From an uncultured Lachnospiraceae bacterium (GTDB taxonomy: Bacteria > Bacillota > Clostridia > Lachnospirales > Lachnospiraceae): a stretch of 5,422 nt of DNA. The stretch spans positions 1-5,422 of the forward strand of contig CACXFD010000172.1 in the NCBI GenBank assembly GCA_902766845.1, given 5' to 3'. Under the pieces are notes generated by a model that did not search any database, was not told where the DNA came from, and worked only from the letters and a program-made list of their open reading frames with translations. Position numbers and translations under genes: made by a program. This document shows positions 1 through 4,829 of the stretch, piece by piece (the first letter of the stretch is position 1; each line of letters begins with the position of its first letter).

Positions 1-30
1 GCTCTCCGAGCCGAATCTTATACGAAAACC

Positions 31-59
31 ATTATACCAGTGTGCTCCCCGTTCGTAAA
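31..59 (-). promoter_or_regulatory. Sigma-A type promoter firing out of the left edge
   Basis: On the minus strand there is a -35 box TTTACG (plus 54-59, 4 of 6 matches to TTGACA), a 17-nt spacer and a perfect -10 box TATAAT (plus 31-36), extended by an upstream TG (TGGTATAAT). Transcription would start near position 24 and run off the left edge, so the gene it serves is not in the window. The promoter follows the terminator of the small gene at 134-397, which fits the start of a separate unit. A 7-bp inverted repeat (11-17 and 63-69) flanks it. Box quality is seen directly; activity is inferred. Confidence 0.72.
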
Positions 60-94
60 GCGGATTCGGGCCGGAAAGTCATTAAATCTGGTAG

Positions 95-132
95 AAAAAA
101 AGAGGCGGGACACAATATCTTGTGGCCGCCTC
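95..132 (-). terminator. Rho-independent terminator of the small unknown gene
   Basis: Read on the minus strand, GAGGCGG (132-126) pairs with CCGCCTC (108-102). Inside it CACAA pairs with TTGTG across a GATA loop, with a small asymmetric internal bulge between the two helices. Seven Ts follow directly (plus-strand A run 95-101). The stem begins one nucleotide after the TGA stop of the gene at 134-397. A GC-rich stem followed at once by a U run is the standard intrinsic terminator form. Confidence 0.92.
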
Positions 133-133
133 C

Positions 134-397
134 TCAGTATTTTCTGCGCAGCAGGACCCAGCGGTTGTCATGGCCGCACCGCAGCTCGAACAGCGCGCGG
201 CGGTCACCGAGATAACAGACGCAGTCATAATACGCCCCGAAAAAGTCATCCTTCTTTTTCAGGCTCCGCTCGATCTTCAGCGTCTGGGTCTCTCCGTCTT
301 CGTCGATAAAACGGATCCAGCGCAGTTCATTTTCCCCCTGCTTGGAAACGTTCAGATTCACCTGACAGGGCGTGACGAATACATCCTCCGTCCGCAT
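134..397 (-). CDS. Small conserved-looking protein of unknown function (87 aa)
   Basis: I do not recognise this protein. The ATG at 397 is chosen because AGAGGAG (404-410) lies 6 nt upstream. The frame stays open further upstream, but the next in-frame ATG (448) has no ribosome binding site and lies only a few bases from the predicted transcription start, and anything beyond would be outside the transcript. The protein is soluble-looking, with no signal peptide or membrane segment. It alternates hydrophobic and charged residues in a way that suggests mostly beta strands, with a Lys-rich stretch near residues 41-50 and a basic end (LLRRKY). Cysteines are at 11, 59, 61 and 74; C59-x-C61 and C74-x-H76 could form a metal site, but this is a guess. 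Its consensus promoter, leader hairpin and terminators on both sides make it an independent and probably well-expressed gene. The start, promoter and terminator agreement makes it a real gene; its role is open. Confidence 0.85.
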   Translation of the reverse strand: MRTEDVFVTPCQVNLNVSKQGENELRWIRFIDEDGETQTLKIERSLKKKDDFFGAYYDCVCYLGDRRALFELRCGHDNRWVLLRRKY

Positions 398-403
398 CTC
401 CTG

Positions 404-410
404 CTCCTCT
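404..410 (-). promoter_or_regulatory. Ribosome binding site that sets the small gene's start
   Basis: AGAGGAG on the minus strand ends 6 nt before the ATG at 397. It selects this ATG over the upstream in-frame ATG at 448, which has no purine-rich element at a usable distance. Confidence 0.85.
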
Positions 411-413
411 CCG

Positions 414-438
414 TCCGGCCGGCCCCTTTCCGGCCGGA
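414..438 (-). promoter_or_regulatory. Leader hairpin next to the ribosome binding site
   Basis: TCCGGCCGG and CCGGCCGGA form a perfect 9-bp stem (438-430 with 422-414) around a 7-nt loop AAAGGGG. It sits in the roughly 55-nt leader of the small gene, beginning about 16 nt after the predicted transcription start and ending 3 nt before the ribosome binding site. No U run follows, so it is not a terminator. It could stabilise the mRNA 5' end, influence ribosome access or be a protein site. Structure is seen; function is inferred. Confidence 0.6.
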
Positions 439-460
439 ATGCGAACATCTGTTCGATTTC

Positions 461-489
461 ATTATACCGCGCTCCTCCGGGTCTGTCAA
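461..489 (-). promoter_or_regulatory. Full-consensus sigma-A promoter of the small gene
   Basis: On the minus strand TTGACA (plus 484-489) and TATAAT (plus 461-466) are separated by exactly 17 nt, so both boxes match the sigma-70/sigma-A consensus at every position. The predicted start is near 454, giving a leader of about 57 nt to the ATG at 397. The preceding rpsU terminator (592-630) separates this unit from rpsU. The stretch between that terminator and the -35 box (490-591) holds nothing else I can support. Confidence 0.9.
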
Positions 490-591
490 GCCGGAAAGAA
501 CACCGCGGCGAATGCAGAGGGATGGCACAGAGGAAAGCGGAGCTTTGGCTCTTGGAGAACAAAAAGAACAGAATGGCGGCTCCTGGAGCAT

Positions 592-630
592 AAAAAGCGG
601 AGCCGCGGCATGTGCCGCGGCTCCGCTTTT
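592..630 (-). terminator. rpsU: Strong terminator after rpsU, bidirectional in form
   Basis: GCGGAGCCGCGGCA (597-610) and its exact complement (613-626) make a perfect 14-bp GC-rich stem around a nominal 2-nt loop. It is flanked by A residues at 592-596 and T residues at 627-630, so it has a U run in both directions. On the minus strand the five Ts follow the stem, and the hairpin begins about 20 nt after the rpsU stop. No plus-strand gene converges on it, so its working role is ending rpsU transcription. Confidence 0.92.
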
Positions 631-650
631 GGAAAGCACGGGACGGAAGA

Positions 651-824
651 TCAATACTTCCGCTTTCTGGCAGCCTCAGACTTCTTCTTGCGTCTGACGC
701 TGGGCTTCTCGTAATGCTCTCTCTTGCGAATCTCCTGCTGGATACCGGCCTTTGCGCAGTTTCTCTTGAAACGGCGCAGAGCACTATCTAAACTCTCGTT
801 TTCTTTAACGATCACGTTCGACAT
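651..824 (-). CDS. rpsU: 30S ribosomal protein S21
   Basis: The 57-residue protein begins MSNVIVKENESLDSALRRFK and continues with the family's basic centre (KRNCAKAG, then IRKREHYEKPS) and a very basic tail ending ARKRKY. This is the short S21 form usual in Firmicutes. S21 binds the 30S subunit near the 3' end of 16S rRNA and helps initiation, including pairing of mRNA with the anti-Shine-Dalgarno sequence. The ATG at 824 is preceded by GGAGGGAGGG (836-845), about 11 nt away. The gene has its own extended -10 promoter and a strong terminator, and lies downstream of alaS. It uses more A/T-ending codons (AAA, GAA, TTA, GAT, AGT, AGA) than the GC-ending alaS, as can happen in small, highly expressed ribosomal genes. 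Confidence 0.98.
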   Translation of the reverse strand: MSNVIVKENESLDSALRRFKRNCAKAGIQQEIRKREHYEKPSVRRKKKSEAARKRKY

Positions 825-899
825 AGCTTTATCTACCCTCCCTCCAGCTTTGGATTGTGCTGCCTTCGCTGAATGGTCGCACTCACAGCGCTACAAGAA

Positions 900-927
900 A
901 GTATACCATATTTTCACGATTCGTCAA
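900..927 (-). promoter_or_regulatory. rpsU: Extended -10 promoter of rpsU
   Basis: On the minus strand TTGACG (plus 922-927, 5 of 6 to consensus) is followed by a 16-nt spacer and TATACT (plus 900-905, 5 of 6), with TG one base upstream of the -10 (TGGTATACT). Transcription would start near 893, leaving a leader of about 69 nt before the rpsU ATG. In that leader CGCTG and CAGCG could form a weak 5-bp stem; I see no recognised ribosomal-protein leader motif. Confidence 0.85.
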
Positions 928-965
928 CAGAAATTTTGCGATGACGCGTCCTGCTTTTGCTGATA

Positions 966-3620
966 TCACGCACCCAGCTGTTCACGCGCCACGGCCTGCG
1001 CCTTCTCGAGCGCGGCCGGGATCCCGGACGGATCCTTTCCGCCGGCCTGGGCCATGTTGGGACGTCCGCCGCCGCCTCCGCCGACGCAGCCGGCGATCGC
1101 CTTGATCAGGTTGCCCGCGTGGGCTCCCTTCTTCATGGCGCCGTCCGTGGCCGCGGCCATCAGGCTGACCTTCGCTCCGTCTGTGCTGGCCAGCACGATC
1201 AGCGCTTCTCCGAGCTTCTCGCGCAGCTGGTCGCCCAGATCGCGCAGCCCGTTCATGTCGACGCCGTCCACGGCCGTGCAGAGCACCTTGACGCCGTTCA
1301 CGTCGACGGCCTGTCCGGTCACGTCGCCCAGCGAGTTCTGGGCCAGACGGCTCTTCAGGCTCTCGTTCTCCGACTGCAGGGACTTCATCTCAGCCTGCAT
1401 CTTTTTCAGATGCTCCGAAAGGTTCGCGGGCGTGGTCTTCATCAGGGCGGCCAGCTCCGAAAGCTGCTCTTCCAGACCGCGGTAGTAGGCGCGGACATGG
1501 TCTCCGGTGATGGCTTCGATCCGGCGCACGCCGGCCGCGACGCCGTTCTCCGACAGGATCTTGAACTGACCGATCTCGCCGGTGTGGCGCACGTGCGTGC
1601 CGCCGCACAGCTCCGTCGAGAATTCGCCCATCCGGACGACGCGGACCTCTTCTCCGTATTTCTCCCCGAACAGCGCCATCGCGCCGCTCTTCTTGGCTTC
1701 CTCGAGCCCCATCACGGCCGTCTCGACCGTCAGGTCGGCGGCGATCTCCCGGTTCACGAGCTCCTCGACGCGGCGCAGTTCCTCGGGCGTCATGGCCTGG
1801 TAATGGCTGAAATCGAATCGGGTGCGTTCGGTATCCTGATACGATCCCTTCTGCTCCACGTGCGTGCCGAGCACTTCACGCAGGGCCTTCTGCAGCAGGT
1901 GGGTCGCGCTGTGGTTGCGGCAGGTGTCGCGGCGTCCCGTTTCATCCACGCAGAGACGGACCGTTTCGCCGGTGCGCAGCATGCCTTCGGTGACCGTTCC
2001 GATATGCGCGATCTTCCCTCCCGAGACATGCTCCGTCTTCTCGACGGACAGCTTGCCGGAGGCGCCGCGGATCTCGCCGGTATCGCCGACCTGTCCGCCC
2101 ATGGTGCCGTAGAACGGGGTCTCCTTCGTGATCACGGCCGCACGCATGCCTTCCGTGACGGCCGACACGACCTGATCGCCCTCTTCGGTATCCAGCGACG
2201 CGAGGAACAGGACCTCGCTGTCCGCCTCGAGACGGTCATATCCGACGAAAGCGGAATGGACCGACGCATCCATCGTGTCATAGACCGTGGCCGCCGCGCC
2301 GCTGTAGTTGGTCTTGATCCAGCTGCCCTTCGACTTTTCCCGGGCCGCCGCGCGGGCCGCCTCAAAGCCGTCCGCGTCCACGGTCAGGCCGTTCTCCTCG
2401 AGCACGTCCTGCGTGGAATCGATCGGAAATCCGTAGGTGTCATACAGCAGGAACGCGTCCGTGCCGGGCAGTTCCGTCTTTCCTTCCGCGCGCAGTTTGT
2501 CCATCATGCCGCCGAGGATCTCCAGACCCTGGTCGATGGTCTTCTCAAACCGCTCCTCTTCGAGGGCGATGTTGTTCATGATGAACTCGCGCTTTTCTTC
2601 CAGCTCCGGATAGCCGTCCTTGGAGCCTTCGATCACGTGATCGGCCAGCTTCGTCAGGAACGCTTCGCGGATGCCCAGCTTGCGGCCCTGGCGGATCGCG
2701 CGGCGGATCAGCCGGCGCAGCACGTAGCCGCGGCCTTCATTCGTGGGCATGATGCCGTCCGAGATCATGAAGGTGGTGGAACGGATATGATCGGTGATGA
2801 TGCGGACCGACACGTCCGGCTCGTGGTCCGTTCCGTAGGCGCAGCCCGCCAGGCGGCAGACCTCGTCGCGCAGCGAGCGGATGGTATCCACGTCAAACAG
2901 CGATTCCACGTCCTGCACGGCCACGGCCAGACGCTCCAGGCCCATGCCGGTATCGATATTCTTCTGCTCGAGCTCGGTATAGTGGCCGTGCCCGTCGTTA
3001 TTGAACTGGGAGAACACGACGTTCCAGATTTCCATATAGCGGTCGCCTTCTCCTCCCATCACGTCTTCGGGGCCGCGGCTCCACTTCTCACCGCGGTCGT
3101 AATAGATCTCGGTGCAGGGACCGCAGGGACCGGAGCCGTGCTCCCAGAAGTTGTCTTCCTTGCCGAATTTATAGATGCGCTCGGCCGGCACGTGCATGTC
3201 GTTCAGCCAGATATCGTAGGCTTCCTGATCATCCACGTAGACCGACGGATACAGGCGCTCCGGATCCAGGCCCACCCATTCCGTCAGGAACTCCCAGGCC
3301 CACGGGATCGCCTCTTTCTTGAAATAATCTCCGAATGAAAAGTTTCCGAGCATCTCGAAGAAGGTGCCGTGGCGCGCGGTCTTTCCGACGTTCTCCAGGT
3401 CACCGGTGCGGATGCATTTCTGGCAGGTGGTCACGCGACGGCGCGGCGGGATCTCCTGTCCGGTAAAATAGGGCTTCAGCGGAGCCATGCCGGAATTGAT
3501 GATCAGCAGGCTCTTATCGTTATGAGGGACCAGGGAAAAGCTCTTCATGGCCAGATGTCCCTTGCTCTCAAAGAACTCCAGAAACAGTCTTCTCAGTTCA
3601 TTCACTCCGCGTTTTTCCAA
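966..3620 (-). CDS. alaS: Alanine--tRNA ligase (alanyl-tRNA synthetase)
   Basis: This 884-residue protein charges tRNA-Ala with alanine using ATP and hydrolyses mischarged Ser- or Gly-tRNA-Ala. All parts are present. The class II catalytic domain fills about residues 1-250, with motif 2 (RHGTFFEMLGNFSFGDYF, from R83), GPCGPC (164-169), the substrate-site EIWN (N200) and motif 3 (GMGLERL, from 225). A helical tRNA-recognition domain follows. The editing domain carries the metal ligands HxxxH (H570, H574) and CGGTH (C672, H676), corresponding to E. coli H564, H568, C666 and H670. A coiled-coil-like stretch near 733-762 leads to the C-Ala domain with its Gly-rich RPNMAQAGG segment (847-861). Length is normal for the family. 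I place the start at TTG 3620, 8 nt after AGGAGG; the frame is open upstream, but those 65 codons are GC-rich leader without homology. An internal GTG (3605) is too far from the site. No terminator is seen before rpsU. Confidence 0.97.
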   Translation of the reverse strand: MEKRGVNELRRLFLEFFESKGHLAMKSFSLVPHNDKSLLIINSGMAPLKPYFTGQEIPPRRRVTTCQKCIRTGDLENVGKTARHGTFFEMLGNFSFGDYFKKEAIPWAWEFLTEWVGLDPERLYPSVYVDDQEAYDIWLNDMHVPAERIYKFGKEDNFWEHGSGPCGPCTEIYYDRGEKWSRGPEDVMGGEGDRYMEIWNVVFSQFNNDGHGHYTELEQKNIDTGMGLERLAVAVQDVESLFDVDTIRSLRDEVCRLAGCAYGTDHEPDVSVRIITDHIRSTTFMISDGIMPTNEGRGYVLRRLIRRAIRQGRKLGIREAFLTKLADHVIEGSKDGYPELEEKREFIMNNIALEEERFEKTIDQGLEILGGMMDKLRAEGKTELPGTDAFLLYDTYGFPIDSTQDVLEENGLTVDADGFEAARAAAREKSKGSWIKTNYSGAAATVYDTMDASVHSAFVGYDRLEADSEVLFLASLDTEEGDQVVSAVTEGMRAAVITKETPFYGTMGGQVGDTGEIRGASGKLSVEKTEHVSGGKIAHIGTVTEGMLRTGETVRLCVDETGRRDTCRNHSATHLLQKALREVLGTHVEQKGSYQDTERTRFDFSHYQAMTPEELRRVEELVNREIAADLTVETAVMGLEEAKKSGAMALFGEKYGEEVRVVRMGEFSTELCGGTHVRHTGEIGQFKILSENGVAAGVRRIEAITGDHVRAYYRGLEEQLSELAALMKTTPANLSEHLKKMQAEMKSLQSENESLKSRLAQNSLGDVTGQAVDVNGVKVLCTAVDGVDMNGLRDLGDQLREKLGEALIVLASTDGAKVSLMAAATDGAMKKGAHAGNLIKAIAGCVGGGGGGRPNMAQAGGKDPSGIPAALEKAQAVAREQLGA

Positions 3621-3628
3621 CGTTCTAT

Positions 3629-3634
3629 CCTCCT
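3629..3634 (-). promoter_or_regulatory. alaS: Ribosome binding site supporting the TTG start of alaS
   Basis: A perfect AGGAGG on the minus strand lies 8 nt before the TTG at 3620. The encoded start, (M)EKRGVNELRRLFLEFF, matches the usual N-terminus of the family. No in-frame ATG occurs near this site, so TTG is the best-supported start. Confidence 0.88.
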
Positions 3635-3635
3635 G

Positions 3636-3667
3636 CCGGCCGGGGCCGGGACCGCGGTTCCGCCGCG
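3636..3667 (-). promoter_or_regulatory. alaS: GC-rich hairpins in the alaS leader
   Basis: On the minus strand CGCGG/CCGCG form a 5-bp stem around CGGAA (plus 3653-3667). A second stem, CCGGCC/GGCCGG (plus 3644-3649 with 3636-3641), could form with a 2-nt loop, or as 5 bp with a 4-nt loop. This second element ends one base before the AGGAGG site. It could affect ribosome access, but such GC-rich runs also fold by chance. The pairing is seen; any regulation is inferred. Confidence 0.4.
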
Positions 3668-3718
3668 AACGGACCTTGCGCCCCGCCCTGTTACGGCGAT
3701 CCGGCGCACAGCTTTGAA

Positions 3719-3747
3719 ATTGTACCACAAACAGACAGGCCGCGCAA
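3719..3747 (-). promoter_or_regulatory. alaS: Probable extended -10 promoter of alaS
   Basis: On the minus strand TACAAT (plus 3719-3724, 5 of 6) has an upstream TG (TGGTACAAT) and lies 17 nt from a weak -35, TTGCGC (plus 3742-3747, 3 of 6). The extended -10 can make up for the poor -35. Transcription would start near 3712, giving a leader of about 92 nt before the TTG at 3620. The -35 box lies inside the right arm of the hairpin at 3738-3765. Confidence 0.65.
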
Positions 3748-3765
3748 GCCGGAACTTGCGCGGCC
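3738..3765 (-). terminator. Probable terminator of the HAD/parvulin unit
   Basis: GGCCGCGCAAG and CTTGCGCGGCC form a perfect 11-bp stem around a 6-nt loop on the minus strand. The sequence after it, TGTCTGTTTG, is T-rich but interrupted, so termination may be incomplete. It begins about 60 nt after the stop of the parvulin-like gene. A smaller hairpin (CCGATG/CATCGG, plus 3764-3782) overlaps its upstream arm by two bases. Confidence 0.65.
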
Positions 3766-3827
3766 GATGCGAATCTCATCGGTTTTTCATCGGGATTCGG
3801 TGTTTCTTCAGGCAAGGCAGCGTCCCG

Positions 3828-4829
3828 TCACGGGAAATACGTGCGGTAGACCTCGTAGAAATCCGGATATTCCGCGGCGTCGGAGATCAGGGAAAAGCCG
3901 TCCCAGGCGTCTTCGTTGAATTCTCCGTCCAGATCTTCGCAGGCCTCGCCGTATGCTTCGAGAAACAGTGCGGCCCGGCGCTTCTGCAGGATCCGTTCCT
4001 TGTTTGCCTGCGTGGCGGCCGTGTCGTAATCTTCCGTGCACAGGAAGATATAATACATGCCGCCGTCCTCCGTGACCGGGCTGACCTGTCCGTCCGTCAG
4101 CGCGAACGCGGCCTGCTCGAGCGTTTCCGGCAGATCTCCGCGGGCCAGCGTCAGACGCATGCGCGCGGCGTCGACCGTATACTTTTTGGCCGTCGTTTCG
4201 AAATCAGCGCCGGCCGTCACACGTTCATAAGCTTCCTGGACGCGGGCACGGTCGGACGCGCAGATCATCAGGACATGGATGATTCGGGCCTCGCTGTCAC
4301 TGACCACCCCGCTCTCGCCGGCCGTCAGGCGAACGCACAGCTTGTTGGCCAGGCAGTATTTTTCAAAAGCCTGCCGGACGCTCTCCTCGGTCATGCCGGA
4401 GGCCTTCTGCTGCGCCGCCGAGAGCCGGCTCCGGTATTCGCGGGCCGCCGCCTCGCAAAGCGCCTTTTCCTCCCGGGTCAGGCTGATCTTCTGCCGCTTT
4501 GCCATGACCTGCATGGCCTGCAGCCGCGCCAGGAACTCCTTCAGCGAGGACTTCATATGTGACGCGAACGTGGCCCCGTCCGGGAACGACGCATCCCAGA
4601 TCTCATTTCCGTATGCGGCTTCGTACATCGCCTGCTGCGATGTCAGGAACACGTTTGCTTCCCCGGAGCTGCAGATCTGATCCTCGACGCGCATCAGCTG
4701 GTTCGAACGCAGTCCGAACAGCCGCCCGGCCCAGACGGCCGGACGGACGATCCCGCGATGTACCAGAAAAAATCCGGCCGCGGCCAGTATCAGAAGGATC
4801 AGCGCGATCCAGAGTCCTTTGCGTTTCAT
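3828..4829 (-). CDS. Membrane-anchored PpiC/parvulin-like peptidyl-prolyl isomerase
   Basis: This 333-residue protein starts MKRKG and has one membrane segment (about residues 6-23) without a lipobox cysteine, so it is probably an anchored protein facing outward rather than a PrsA-type lipoprotein. Residues about 60-165 form a charged helical region like the SurA/PrsA N-terminal chaperone domain. Residues about 181-265 resemble parvulin: IIHVLM (H185), ADFETTAKKYTVD (208-220), RGDLPETLEQAAFAL (230-244), GQVSPV (247-252) and GGMYYIFL. The usual GGDLG segment is absent, and the second conserved His (GYHII in many relatives) appears to be Tyr, so isomerase activity is uncertain. The protein ends FYEVYRTYFP. 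The likely role is folding or quality control of secreted proteins. Its ATG overlaps the stop of the upstream HAD gene (ATGA) with only a weak GGAG 10 nt upstream (4840-4843), which points to translational coupling. Confidence 0.85.
   Translation of the reverse strand: MKRKGLWIALILLILAAAGFFLVHRGIVRPAVWAGRLFGLRSNQLMRVEDQICSSGEANVFLTSQQAMYEAAYGNEIWDASFPDGATFASHMKSSLKEFLARLQAMQVMAKRQKISLTREEKALCEAAAREYRSRLSAAQQKASGMTEESVRQAFEKYCLANKLCVRLTAGESGVVSDSEARIIHVLMICASDRARVQEAYERVTAGADFETTAKKYTVDAARMRLTLARGDLPETLEQAAFALTDGQVSPVTEDGGMYYIFLCTEDYDTAATQANKERILQKRRAALFLEAYGEACEDLDGEFNEDAWDGFSLISDAAEYPDFYEVYRTYFP

Noticed and set aside
534..603. Direct repeat AAAGCGGAGC (534-543 and 594-603)
   Set aside because: A single 10-base repeat, one copy of which is part of the terminator stem. 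No further copies or flanking structure support a repeat element.
398..784. Upstream extension of the small gene to 216 codons
   Set aside because: The extension would cross the consensus promoter, the rpsU terminator and part of rpsU. It encodes low-complexity Arg/Ser-rich sequence, and the AGAGGAG-preceded ATG at 397 is far better supported.
831..893. Possible autoregulatory leader of rpsU
   Set aside because: Only a weak 5-bp stem (CGCTG/CAGCG) with a 14-nt loop can be drawn in the 69-nt leader, and it does not match a ribosomal-protein leader I know.
957..3338. Very long plus-strand open frame (793 codons) opposite alaS
   Set aside because: It is antisense to a complete, conserved alaS. 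Its Arg/His/Ala/Val-rich composition is typical of the reverse frame of a GC-rich gene, and it has no recognisable domain or ribosome binding site.
3652..3664. T-box-like sequence GGCGGAACCGCGG in the alaS leader, suggesting a tRNA-Ala sensing riboswitch
   Set aside because: It resembles the T-box core (GGGTGGNACCGCG), but the bases that pair with the tRNA acceptor end are changed (CGGA rather than TGGN; tRNA-Ala would need TGGT). The predicted leader of about 92 nt has no room for a Stem I specifier domain, and the sequence is explained by a simple CGCGG/CCGCG hairpin.
3369..4562. Plus-strand open frame of 397 codons
   Set aside because: It crosses the alaS 5' end, the alaS promoter and terminator region and the parvulin-like gene on the opposite strand. 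It is a composition shadow with no domain signature.
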